A stretch of DNA of 64,000 nucleotides from Pseudomonas wayambapalatensis. Lineage in GTDB: Bacteria; Pseudomonadota; Gammaproteobacteria; Pseudomonadales; Pseudomonadaceae. Every line of letters begins with the position of its first letter. Position 1 is the first letter of the stretch. The stretch is taken from the NCBI GenBank assembly GCA_014268975.2, contig CP077096.1:739001-803000 (forward strand), in the 5' to 3' direction. Positions 8,303-16,522 of this stretch are shown in pieces. The position numbers and the translations under genes were made by a program. Below the pieces are notes generated by a model. The model did not search any database, was not told where the DNA came from, and saw only the letters and a list, made by a program, of their open reading frames with translations.

Positions 8303-9394
8303 ATGAATGTTGTCAATGTGATGTGGTCGGGAGGTGCCCCGTACATGTCAGTTCACAAGGTGCACCGTCAGATGTTGTGCCATGTTGCAGAAGGGGCCGA
8401 GATCAGCAACTGGCTGCTGCTGGGCGATGGCCTGTGCTGCGGCGAGGGCACGACCCGAGAGTGGCACATGCCGCCTCGCACACTCAAAGGCCGAAGTTTC
8501 TGGCGCTGGCTGACGCCTGTGTTGCGGCGCCGTTTGTACAAGGCACTGCAGCAGGCCCGCCCCGATGTCTTGCTGCTCGACGGCATGGGTGTTGCGCGCC
8601 TTGTCTTGCCGTTGATGCGCCATTTCCCTGATGCGCGAGTGACGGTGCTTTTTCATGGGTCGACTCGCTTGCGCGGCAGCGACATTCGCTTGCTGCGTGC
8701 GGTCGAGGCGCACCGCCTGAGCATCGCTGCGGTTTCCCACACCCTTGCCCAGGCGCTGGAGCAGGCGCTTGGTCGTTCTGTCGAAACGCTGCGTGTCGCG
8801 CTGGACCCACAGGTGTTCGACGCAGCACTCTTCGAGCGTGACCACGCCAGACGAGAGCTTGCCCTCGTTCAGCGTCCGGGGCCTGTATTCGGCGCGGTAG
8901 GCCGGCTGGTGGAAAGCAAAGGCTTCGAGATGCTGATCGAGGCCTTTGCCCAGGTGCACCGGCAGCAGCCGGACGCTCGCCTGGTGATCCTCGGCGACGG
9001 CGAGCTGCGAGAGCGCCTCAGCGCCCGTATCCAGGCGCTCGGGCTGGGCGAAAGCGTACAACTGTGCGGTTATCGTCCCGATCTATCTCAGCTCTATCGT
9101 GCCTTCGACTGGCTGCTGGTGCCTTCGCGTTCGGAAGGGCTGGGGCTGGTGCTACAAGAGGCGGTGCTGGCCGATGTGCCGGTGCTGTGCAGCGACCTGC
9201 CGGTGTTCCGCGAGCAATTGGGGCAGGCCGGACGCTACCTGCCGGTAGGGGACCAGGCCGCCTGGGCGCATGCCATCGGGGAGTGCAACACGCTCAGCGT
9301 CAAGGAGACGGCTGCCGGGCAGCGTGAGGCGCTGGCCCCGGAGCAGGCCTGGCGGGCATTCAGCCAGGGCTCGCGGACGTTGTTGCGGGGTTGA
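8303..9394 (+). CDS. LPS core glycosyltransferase, GT4 family
   Basis: A 363-residue GT-B enzyme. The C-terminal domain has FGAVGRLVESKGFEMLIEAF (about residue 198) and the donor-binding loop SRSEGLGLVLQEAVLADVPV (about 276). ATG 8303 follows GAGGGAG. It takes the place that wapR, a core rhamnosyltransferase, holds beside ssg in P. aeruginosa, but I cannot confirm that from sequence. Its stop lies 3 nt from the stop of the convergent kinase-like gene, leaving no room for an independent terminator. Confidence 0.78.
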   Translation: MNVVNVMWSGGAPYMSVHKVHRQMLCHVAEGAEISNWLLLGDGLCCGEGTTREWHMPPRTLKGRSFWRWLTPVLRRRLYKALQQARPDVLLLDGMGVARLVLPLMRHFPDARVTVLFHGSTRLRGSDIRLLRAVEAHRLSIAAVSHTLAQALEQALGRSVETLRVALDPQVFDAALFERDHARRELALVQRPGPVFGAVGRLVESKGFEMLIEAFAQVHRQQPDARLVILGDGELRERLSARIQALGLGESVQLCGYRPDLSQLYRAFDWLLVPSRSEGLGLVLQEAVLADVPVLCSDLPVFREQLGQAGRYLPVGDQAAWAHAIGECNTLSVKETAAGQREALAPEQAWRAFSQGSRTLLRG

Positions 9395-9397
9395 GGC

Positions 9398-10003
9398 TCA
9401 GCGCTCGAGCAGCGCCGACTTCAGTTCGGTGAGTGGGAAGTGGTCGCCGAGCCGCTCCCGTTCGATGTAGTTCGCCAGATGCTGCACGTTGCGCCGAACC
9501 ATGCGTGCCGACAGCGGAGGGCGCAGGAAACGCATGTCGGCGACATCGATGAGGCCAAGCTGTTGCTCAGGGGTGACCACGACGTTGCCCAGGTGCAATG
9601 AACGGAAGTAGATCCCTGAGCGATGAAGGTGGCGGATCAGCGCGATCAGTGCCGGCAGGTAGTCATTCCAGCTGAACCCCGGCAGGCGCGAGCGCTGCAG
9701 CAGAGTTTCGCCCGGCAGCGGGCGGTAGAGCACCGCGGTGCGCCCCGGCAGGTCCAGCTTGTGATGGCTGATCACTTCCAGAGTGGGAATGCCCAGTTGC
9801 ACCAGGCGCGCAGCGTTCTCGATGAAGCGCTGGGAGTAGGGACGCAGCAGCGCAGATGAAATCAGACGCTTACGACGAAAAACCTTGAGGATATTGCCAT
9901 CCTCGAGCAGGTAGACTTTGGCGCCGTGACTGTCGGCCTCCAGAACCCTGGCGCCGAGTGTCAGCTGATCGAAGTCGGGCTGGGAGAGTCGGGAGCATTG
10001 CAT
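9398..10003 (-). CDS. LPS kinase-like protein (Kdo/WaaP-type fold, PA4998-like)
   Basis: A 201-residue protein with a reduced protein-kinase-like fold. KVFRRKRL (about residue 38) resembles the ATP-binding Lys strand. IYFRSLHLGNVVV (about 130) is the catalytic loop with an HLGN pattern, and LGLIDVADMRF (about 150) takes the place of the DFG segment. The start ATG at 10003 was chosen because the longer reading frame runs into the divergent waaL region. Similar Pseudomonas genes are called toluene tolerance protein or LPS kinase. It may phosphorylate a core sugar, but it could be a pseudokinase. Confidence 0.7.
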   Translation of the reverse strand: MQCSRLSQPDFDQLTLGARVLEADSHGAKVYLLEDGNILKVFRRKRLISSALLRPYSQRFIENAARLVQLGIPTLEVISHHKLDLPGRTAVLYRPLPGETLLQRSRLPGFSWNDYLPALIALIRHLHRSGIYFRSLHLGNVVVTPEQQLGLIDVADMRFLRPPLSARMVRRNVQHLANYIERERLGDHFPLTELKSALLER

Positions 10004-10103
10004 GGATGGGTGCCTTGTCTTCTGCAAGCAAAATGACTGGCAATAATGCCGAAAATAATGCGGTTGCACCATGACGGTGTCATTGGACTGATCGGGGGAA
10101 GGA

Positions 10104-11279
10104 ATGTTGTATGAAAAGCGCTGGGCCCAGGCCTGGCTCGGATTCGGTTTCGTCTGGTTCCTGGCTGCGATCGCCCTGGCGCCGAGCAACAAGCTCTACC
10201 AGCAAGGCCTCATCCTGTTCCTCTGGCTACCGACCCTGGTCTTCGCCTGGTCCGCCCGGCACCTGTTCGTGAGCGGGTGGCGACGTCAGCCGGCACTCTG
10301 GACGGCGATTGCACTGTTGTTGGCCTGGGGAGCGTTGAGCCTGGTGTGGTCATCCACCGAAGAGGGCGGACGCGAGGGTAAGCGGCTGGTCTATATCCTG
10401 CTGTTCCTTATGGCTTTCCCATTGCTGGCGCAGCTTGGTGCCCACCGTGTGCGTATGTTGTTGCGCATCGGTGGAGTCCTGATGGCGGTTGCTGCACTGA
10501 TTTCGATCTACCGCTTCTATCATGTGGCCGGCAACGTACTGGTTTCTCGTCTTGAGGGAATCGGTGAAATCAGCCATCCGATCCTGGGCGCCTATGTCGT
10601 CGGTGTCATGGCCGTATTGATGCTCAACGATTGTCCGCGCAACCGCTTCGTGCAGTCGGGTTGGCTGCTGGCTCTGGCCTGCCTGGGGGCTTTCATTGCC
10701 TTTTGCCAGAGCCGCGGCGCGGGCGTGGCCTTGCTGCTCACTGTGCTGTTGGCGCCATTCTGGATGCGTGATCGGCTCAGCAAGCTGGTCTTCGTGTCAT
10801 CGCTGCTGATCACTGCCGTCGCGATATTCCTGTTCCAGGACCTGATCATGCAGCGGGGTTCCTCTTATCGGCCCGAGATATTCCAGTCCTCGATGCAGAT
10901 GATCGAACAGCACCCATGGACCGGCCTGGGGCTTGGCGCGTTCTACCGCGTGGAGGCACTGGGGATCCAGTTCGACCATACCCACAATATGCTCACCCAC
11001 GTCGCCGTCGAGCTGGGGCTGCCCGGTATGTTGCTGTGGATAGCGGTATGGCTGTTCGCCCTGCGCGAGATCCTGCGTGCCCGGGAGACCATGTTGGGCA
11101 AGCTGGCGCTGGCGGTCTGGGTGTTTTCAACTGTGGCCATGCAACTCGATGCGGCAAGCCTGACTGGCACGCCACGCGCGGAGTGGTTCATCAGCTGGTT
11201 GCCGGTCGGTCTGGCGATGATGTTGCCGTGGGTGCATGCCGAGCGAAAAGCCTGTGGTAAAATTTCCGGTTCAACCTGA
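10104..11279 (+). CDS. waaL: WaaL-type O-antigen ligase
   Basis: A 391-residue polytopic inner-membrane protein with about ten hydrophobic segments. It has the Wzy_C/ligase signature: FCQSRGAGVALLLTVL (about residue 196), then a periplasmic loop with HPWTGLGLGAFYRV and FDHTHNMLTHVAVELGLPG (about 290). The conserved His in the large loop is the expected catalytic site. It joins undecaprenyl-linked O-polysaccharide to lipid A-core in the periplasm. Its start has GGGGGAAGGA upstream. Only 100 nt separate it from the divergent kinase-like gene, so the promoters must be close. msbA follows after 12 nt. Confidence 0.85.
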   Translation: MLYEKRWAQAWLGFGFVWFLAAIALAPSNKLYQQGLILFLWLPTLVFAWSARHLFVSGWRRQPALWTAIALLLAWGALSLVWSSTEEGGREGKRLVYILLFLMAFPLLAQLGAHRVRMLLRIGGVLMAVAALISIYRFYHVAGNVLVSRLEGIGEISHPILGAYVVGVMAVLMLNDCPRNRFVQSGWLLALACLGAFIAFCQSRGAGVALLLTVLLAPFWMRDRLSKLVFVSSLLITAVAIFLFQDLIMQRGSSYRPEIFQSSMQMIEQHPWTGLGLGAFYRVEALGIQFDHTHNMLTHVAVELGLPGMLLWIAVWLFALREILRARETMLGKLALAVWVFSTVAMQLDAASLTGTPRAEWFISWLPVGLAMMLPWVHAERKACGKISGST

Positions 11280-11291
11280 ACAGCGAGCTCG

Positions 11292-13103
11292 ATGATGGCC
11301 GAAACACCGCGACCGGCGGAGAACCCCACCAGCCTGAAGATCTATTTAAGGCTCCTGGGCTATGTGAAACCCTACATCGGCATTTTCCTGCTGAGCATTG
11401 TCGGTTTCGTGATCTTTGCCTCGACCCAGCCGATGCTGGCGGGGATCCTCAAGTACTTCGTCGATGGCCTGAGCAATCCGCAAGCGGTGTTGTTCCCCGA
11501 CGTTCCCTATCTGCGCGATCTGCAATTGCTGCAGGCGGTGCCGTTGCTGATCATCCTGATCGCTGCCTGGCAAGGGCTCGGGTCGTTCCTCGGCAACTAC
11601 TATCTGGCCAAGGTCTCCCTCTGCCTGGTCCACGATCTGCGCCTGGAGCTGTTCAACAAGCTGCTGGTGCTGCCCAACCGCTACTTCGACAGTCATAACT
11701 CCGGGCACCTGATCTCGCGCATCACCTTCAACGTCACCATGGTCACCGGTGCTGCCACCGACGCGATCAAGGTAGTGATCCGCGAAGGCCTGACGGTGGT
11801 GTTCCTGTTCGTCTACCTGCTGTTGATGAACTGGAAGCTCACTCTGGTGATGGTTGCCATCCTGCCGGTCATTGCAGTGATGGTGAGTACCGCCAGCAAG
11901 AAATTCCGCAAGCAGAGCAAGAAGATCCAGGTGGCCATGGGCGACGTCACCCACGTGGCCTCCGAAACCATCCAGGGCTACCGCGTGGTGCGCAGCTTCG
12001 GCGGCGAAGCCTACGAAGAGCGTCGCTTCAGAAACGCCAGCCAGAGCAACACCGACAAGCAGCTGCGCATGAACAAGACCGGCGCCCTGTACACCCCGGC
12101 GCTGCAACTGGTGATCTACAGCGCCATGGCCGCGTTGATGTTCCTGGTGCTGTTCTTGCGTGGCGATGCCTCGGCTGGCGACCTGGTCGCCTACATCACG
12201 GCGGCAGGTCTGCTGCCCAAGCCGATTCGCCAGCTTTCGGAGGTCAGCTCGACCATCCAGAAGGGCCTGGCCGGCGCCGAGAGCATCTTCGAGCAGCTCG
12301 ACGAGAAGCCTGAGGTGGACGGCGGTACCGTGGAGAAGGAGCGTGTCGAGGGTCGTCTGGAGGTGCGCAACCTGAGCTTCACCTACCCAGGCACCGAGCG
12401 TCAGGTACTGACCGACATCAGCTTCGTCGCCGAACCCGGGCAGATGATTGCCCTGGTGGGGCGTTCGGGCAGCGGCAAGTCGACACTGGCGGCGCTGATC
12501 CCGCGGTTCTATCACCACAACAAGGGCGAGATCCTGCTCGACGGTGTGGAAATCGAACACTATCGCCTGCGCAACCTGCGTCGGCATGTGGCCCAGGTGA
12601 CCCAGCATGTCACCCTGTTCAACGACACCGTGGCCAACAATATCGCCTATGGCGACCTGGCCGGTGCGCCGCGCGAGGCCATCGAGGCTGCCGCGGCCGA
12701 TGCCTACGCCAAGGAGTTCGTCGACCAGTTGCCCAAGGGTTTCGACACCGAGGTGGGCGAGAATGGCGTGCTGCTGTCCGGTGGTCAGCGTCAGCGCCTG
12801 GCAATCGCCCGGGCGCTGTTGAAGAACGCCCCGCTGCTTATCCTCGACGAGGCGACCTCGGCGCTGGACACCGAGTCCGAGCGGCATATCCAGGCGGCGC
12901 TCGACCATGTGATGGAGGGGCGCACCACCCTGGTGATCGCGCATCGGCTGTCGACCATCGAGAAGGCCGACCTGATTCTGGTCATGGACCAGGGGCGTCT
13001 GGTCGAGCGTGGTACCCATGTCGAGTTGCTTGAGGCTAATGGCCATTATGCCCGCCTGCACGCCATGGGGCTCGATGAGCCGGACAAGGCCGATATCACC
13101 TGA
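11292..13103 (+). CDS. msbA: MsbA, lipid A-core flippase (ABC exporter)
   Basis: A 603-residue ABC half-transporter that flips lipid A-core across the inner membrane as a homodimer. The N-terminal membrane domain spans about residues 20-320 with six helices. The nucleotide-binding domain has Walker A GRSGSGKS (390-397), signature LSGGQ (495-499), Walker B LLILDE (515-520) and a switch His in IAHRLST. Two adjacent ATGs (11292, 11295) are possible starts. It lies 12 nt after waaL and is very likely co-transcribed with it. Confidence 0.95.
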   Translation: MMAETPRPAENPTSLKIYLRLLGYVKPYIGIFLLSIVGFVIFASTQPMLAGILKYFVDGLSNPQAVLFPDVPYLRDLQLLQAVPLLIILIAAWQGLGSFLGNYYLAKVSLCLVHDLRLELFNKLLVLPNRYFDSHNSGHLISRITFNVTMVTGAATDAIKVVIREGLTVVFLFVYLLLMNWKLTLVMVAILPVIAVMVSTASKKFRKQSKKIQVAMGDVTHVASETIQGYRVVRSFGGEAYEERRFRNASQSNTDKQLRMNKTGALYTPALQLVIYSAMAALMFLVLFLRGDASAGDLVAYITAAGLLPKPIRQLSEVSSTIQKGLAGAESIFEQLDEKPEVDGGTVEKERVEGRLEVRNLSFTYPGTERQVLTDISFVAEPGQMIALVGRSGSGKSTLAALIPRFYHHNKGEILLDGVEIEHYRLRNLRRHVAQVTQHVTLFNDTVANNIAYGDLAGAPREAIEAAAADAYAKEFVDQLPKGFDTEVGENGVLLSGGQRQRLAIARALLKNAPLLILDEATSALDTESERHIQAALDHVMEGRTTLVIAHRLSTIEKADLILVMDQGRLVERGTHVELLEANGHYARLHAMGLDEPDKADIT

Positions 13104-13113
13104 AACCCTCATG

Positions 13114-13137
13114 AATCGGGGCGTGTGCGCCCCGATT
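13114..13137 (+). terminator. Hairpin after msbA
   Basis: AATCGGGGCG and CGCCCCGATT form a 10-bp stem with a TGTG loop, 10 nt after the msbA stop. There is no T-run, so it may be a processing or partial termination site before hldE. Confidence 0.55.
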
Positions 13138-13232
13138 GTCACTGGAATTGTCCCCACCGCAGTTGGCGTTAAAGCCGCCGGCTGCCGTGTGCTAATATCC
13201 TGCCCCTGTTCATTTTTTCATATGGGTTGCCC

Positions 13233-14654
13233 ATGAAGTTGTCCATGCCGCGTTTCGATCAAGCCCCGGTACTGGTGGTCGGCGATGTGATGCTCGACCG
13301 CTACTGGCATGGCGGTACCTCGCGTATCTCGCCTGAAGCGCCGGTGCCGGTGGTCAAGGTCGACCAGATCGAGGATCGGCCTGGCGGTGCGGCCAACGTT
13401 GCCTTGAACATCGCGGCGCTTGGGGCCCCGGCTTCGCTGGTGGGTGTCACCGGCCAGGACGAAGCAGCCGACAGTCTGGCCAACAGCCTGCAGGCCGCTG
13501 GTGTGCGTTCGGTGTTCCAGCGTATTGCGCACCAGCCCACCATCGTCAAGCTGCGGGTCATGAGCCGCCACCAGCAACTGCTGCGCATCGATTTCGAAGA
13601 GCCCTTCGCCACCGATCCGCTGTCGCTGGGTGCCGAGGTCGATGCACTGCTCGAAGGCGTCAAGGTGCTGGTGCTGTCGGACTACGGCAAGGGCGCACTG
13701 AAGAATCACCAGTCGCTGATCCAGGCTGCTCGCAGCAAAGGCATTCCGGTACTGGCCGACCCCAAGGGCAAGGATTTTTCCATCTATCGCGGTGCCAGCC
13801 TGATTACCCCCAACCTCAGCGAATTCGAGACCATCGTCGGGCGTTGCGCCGATGAAGCCGAGTTGGTCGCCAAAGGCCTGCAATTGCTCGATGATCTTGA
13901 CCTCGGCGCGTTGCTGGTGACGCGCGGGGAACACGGCATGACCCTGCTGCGCACCGGGCATCCGGCCTTGCACCTGCCGGCCCGCGCCCGCGAGGTGTTC
14001 GATGTCACTGGTGCTGGCGATACCGTTATCTCGACGCTGGCGGCTGCCATTGCCGCAGGCGAGGACCTGCCGCACGCGGTGGCCCTGGCCAACCTGGCCG
14101 CTGGCATCGTCGTCGGCAAGCTGGGTACGGCGGCCATCAGCGCCCCGGAATTGCGCCGCGCGATCCAGCGTGAAGAAGGCTCCGAGCGCGGGGTGCTGGG
14201 GCTCGAGCAACTGCTGCTGGCCATCGACGACGCGCGTGCGCACAACGAGAAGATCGTCTTCACCAACGGTTGTTTCGACATTCTCCACGCTGGGCATGTG
14301 ACATACCTGGAGCAGGCTCGCGCCCAAGGGGATCGCCTGATCGTTGCGATCAACGACGATGCTTCGGTCAGCCGTCTCAAGGGGCCTGGGCGTCCGATCA
14401 ACAGCGTCGATCGCCGCATGGCGGTGCTCGCCGGCCTGGGCGCGGTGGACTGGGTCATCAGTTTCCCTGAGGGAACCCCTGAAAACCTGCTGCGCCAGGT
14501 CAAGCCGGATGTGCTGGTCAAGGGGGGCGACTACGGGATCGACCAAGTGGTTGGGGCGGATATCGTCAAGGCCTATGGCGGCACGGTGAAAGTGCTGGGC
14601 CTGGTCGAGAACAGCTCGACCACCGCGATCGTCGAGAAAATTCGCAAGAACTGA
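13233..14654 (+). CDS. hldE: HldE, bifunctional heptose-7-P kinase / heptose-1-P adenylyltransferase
   Basis: A 473-residue fusion making ADP-heptose for the LPS inner core. Residues 1-320 form a PfkB/ribokinase-type kinase with GGAANVALN (about 51) and the anion-hole motif GAGDT (260-264). Residues 340-473 form a nucleotidyltransferase with FTNGCFDILHAGH (HxGH at 352-355). The start ATG 13233 gives MKLSMPRFDQAPV, the usual family N-terminus; a TTG two codons earlier is less likely. It shares the locus with waaL and msbA, linking precursor supply to core export. Confidence 0.95.
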   Translation: MKLSMPRFDQAPVLVVGDVMLDRYWHGGTSRISPEAPVPVVKVDQIEDRPGGAANVALNIAALGAPASLVGVTGQDEAADSLANSLQAAGVRSVFQRIAHQPTIVKLRVMSRHQQLLRIDFEEPFATDPLSLGAEVDALLEGVKVLVLSDYGKGALKNHQSLIQAARSKGIPVLADPKGKDFSIYRGASLITPNLSEFETIVGRCADEAELVAKGLQLLDDLDLGALLVTRGEHGMTLLRTGHPALHLPARAREVFDVTGAGDTVISTLAAAIAAGEDLPHAVALANLAAGIVVGKLGTAAISAPELRRAIQREEGSERGVLGLEQLLLAIDDARAHNEKIVFTNGCFDILHAGHVTYLEQARAQGDRLIVAINDDASVSRLKGPGRPINSVDRRMAVLAGLGAVDWVISFPEGTPENLLRQVKPDVLVKGGDYGIDQVVGADIVKAYGGTVKVLGLVENSSTTAIVEKIRKN

Positions 14655-14701
14655 CCTGCCCTTAAGGCGCAGGGCAGGTGGCAGCGGCCAAGCGCCGCTG
14701 C
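14655..14701. terminator. Two tandem hairpins between hldE and the convergent gene
   Basis: CCTGCCCT/AGGGCAGG (14655-14662 and 14671-14678) and GCAGCGGC/GCCGCTGC (14681-14688 and 14694-14701) form two stems of 8 bp. They fill the gap between two convergent genes, so they probably stop transcription from both sides. Neither has a long T-run. Confidence 0.6.
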
Positions 14702-14703
14702 TG

Positions 14704-15672
14704 CTATTTATGCAGTGTGGTCTTCGCCCGCTGCAACAACGCCCGCGCCTTGTCGCTGAAACGCTGCAGGTGCGAAGGCTTCTCGGGCCGACTCTCCACC
14801 AGCCCTTGCTGACGCACCCATTCCCGCCAACGTACGCGTTCCTCTCTCACCACCCAGCCATCCTGCAGGGCGAAGCTTTCGGCCAGGTACAGCCCGCGCG
14901 TGCTCGCGGGAACAAGCTGGTCCTTCTTCAGGGTGTACAGCTCCGCCAATGGCTGGCCGTCCTTCAGGGGCATCAGGTACAGGTCGGGGCGCTTGCGGTT
15001 GAGCCGGGCCACCAGTTGGTCACCTTCCAGGCGCTCGTCGACGTGAAACAGGCTGAGCGACTTGGCCTCCTTGGGTACTTGCAGGCGCAGATCGTAGATC
15101 AGTTGCAGCGAGGCGGTGGGCAGGTGCACATAGGCCCGTGGCCGCTCCAGTAGCATCAGGTTGCCGCAGTGTACCGGCCGCGCCGCGCCCGAGGCCGGGC
15201 TCAGGGTGAAGGGCAGGGCTTCGCGGTAGTGCAGGGCAGCGGCATACGGGGCGGGTAGCCAGGTGTCGTTGAAGCGTCCGCTCAGCCAGCCTTCCGGGGT
15301 TTCCATCAGGCACTCTTCTGCCACTTCCTGAATGGCAGTGTGCAGTGGGAGGTTGAGCTCCTGGGCAGGTACGTAACCGGAGATCAGCTTGAGTACCACG
15401 TCGCCGCGGTCCTGGCGGCGTTGACGCACCAGCACCCAGTAGTCGCGGTTCTGCCAGTTGAGGGTCAGGCGTACCGAAACGCCCAGGTTGGCCAGTTCGA
15501 TGACGAAACGTTGGCTGTCATCCAGCTGGATCGCCTTGCGCCGTTGCAGGGTCTGGGCGAAGTTCAGCGGCATACCGATGCTCTGGTAACTCAGGCGTTC
15601 GGGGGTGGCTTCGACATGCAGCGGCAGGGTCTTGAAGTTGCTCGGGTTCTTGCGGATAAGCGTACGCGCCAC
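14704..15672 (-). CDS. Conserved Pseudomonas protein of unknown function with a Nudix-like patch
   Basis: A 322-residue soluble protein starting at GTG 15672, with GGAGGAG 4 nt upstream. Similar proteins are sometimes labelled metal ABC transporter ATPase, but I see no Walker A, ABC signature or Walker B motif. Residues 78-122 (DYWVLVRQRR, then GYVPAQE, then QEVAEE at 115-120) resemble a Nudix box with two extra residues between its halves. The basic C-terminus (about 285-322) may contact nucleic acid or membrane. It is separate from the AKR/FAD pair by 37 nt and could share their transcript. Function unknown. Confidence 0.75.
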   Translation of the reverse strand: MARTLIRKNPSNFKTLPLHVEATPERLSYQSIGMPLNFAQTLQRRKAIQLDDSQRFVIELANLGVSVRLTLNWQNRDYWVLVRQRRQDRGDVVLKLISGYVPAQELNLPLHTAIQEVAEECLMETPEGWLSGRFNDTWLPAPYAAALHYREALPFTLSPASGAARPVHCGNLMLLERPRAYVHLPTASLQLIYDLRLQVPKEAKSLSLFHVDERLEGDQLVARLNRKRPDLYLMPLKDGQPLAELYTLKKDQLVPASTRGLYLAESFALQDGWVVREERVRWREWVRQQGLVESRPEKPSHLQRFSDKARALLQRAKTTLHK

Positions 15673-15709
15673 GAGGCTCCTCCTTGCATTCGGCGGCCGC
15701 GTGAGCGGC

Positions 15710-16522
15710 TCAGGCCTGGCCCAGAATACGGGCGACGGTGGCCACGTTGTGGGCCAGGTGCAACGGATTGATGGTGCCGACAATAGCACTGCTCACCCCC
15801 GGATGGGTGAACAGCAGCTCGAAGCTGGCCTGTACCGGGTCCACGCCTGCAGACAGGCAGATATGCCCGCTGGCCAGGGCCTTCTTCACCAGGATGGCCT
15901 TGCCGTGTTCGGCAGCGTAGTCCAGCACCGGGCGCTCCGCCTGCTCGTTGAGGTTGTAGGTGACCATCGCGCAGTCGCCCTGCTCAAGCGCTTTCAGGCC
16001 GCCGGCGGCGGTCTTGCCGGAGAAGCCGTAGCCGAGGATCTTGCCCTCCTGTTTGAGTGCGGCGAGCGTCTGGTAGACCTCTTGCTGCTCGAGAATGGCC
16101 AGGTCGTTGCCGTCGGAGTGCACCAGCACCAGTTCGATGCGGTCGGTTTCCAGGCGCTTGAGGCTGCGCTCGACTGAGCGTCGGGTATGGGCGGCGCTGA
16201 AGTCGAAGTGCGACAGACCGTTTTCGAACTCTTCGCCGACCTTGCTGACGATGATCCACTCGTCACGCTGGCCACGCAGCAGCGGGCCGAGACGCTCTTC
16301 GCTGCGGCCATAGGCCGGCGCGGTGTCGATCAGGTTGATGCCCAGCTCGCGAGCCTGCGACAGCAGCAGGCGGGCATCGTCGTCGCCGGGAATGGTGAAG
16401 CCGTTGGGATATTTCACGCCCTGGTCGCGGCCAAGCTTGACCGTGCCCAGCCCCAGTGGCGATACCTTCAGGCCGGTGCTGCCCAACGGGCGGTGGAAAT
16501 CGTGCAGGGTCGGCAGGCTCAT
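15710..16522 (-). CDS. Aldo/keto reductase
   Basis: A 270-residue NAD(P)H-dependent oxidoreductase of the AKR superfamily. It begins RPLGSTGLKVSPLGLGTVKLG. It has the catalytic Asp/Tyr region NLIDTAPAYGRSEERLG (about residue 57), then a Lys in IIVSKVGEEF and a His in LVLVHSDGND. The (alpha/beta)8 barrel ends with SSAIVGTINPLHLAHN, the cofactor-binding segment. Its start overlaps the stop of the FAD oxidoreductase by 4 nt (ATGA), so the two are coupled. The same pair occurs in P. aeruginosa (PA4991-PA4992). The substrate is unknown. Confidence 0.85.
   Translation of the reverse strand: MSLPTLHDFHRPLGSTGLKVSPLGLGTVKLGRDQGVKYPNGFTIPGDDDARLLLSQARELGINLIDTAPAYGRSEERLGPLLRGQRDEWIIVSKVGEEFENGLSHFDFSAAHTRRSVERSLKRLETDRIELVLVHSDGNDLAILEQQEVYQTLAALKQEGKILGYGFSGKTAAGGLKALEQGDCAMVTYNLNEQAERPVLDYAAEHGKAILVKKALASGHICLSAGVDPVQASFELLFTHPGVSSAIVGTINPLHLAHNVATVARILGQA

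Noticed and set aside
11346-13157. 603-codon open frame antisense to msbA
   Set aside because: It mirrors msbA over its whole length and has the low-complexity His/Gln/Asp pattern of shadow frames.
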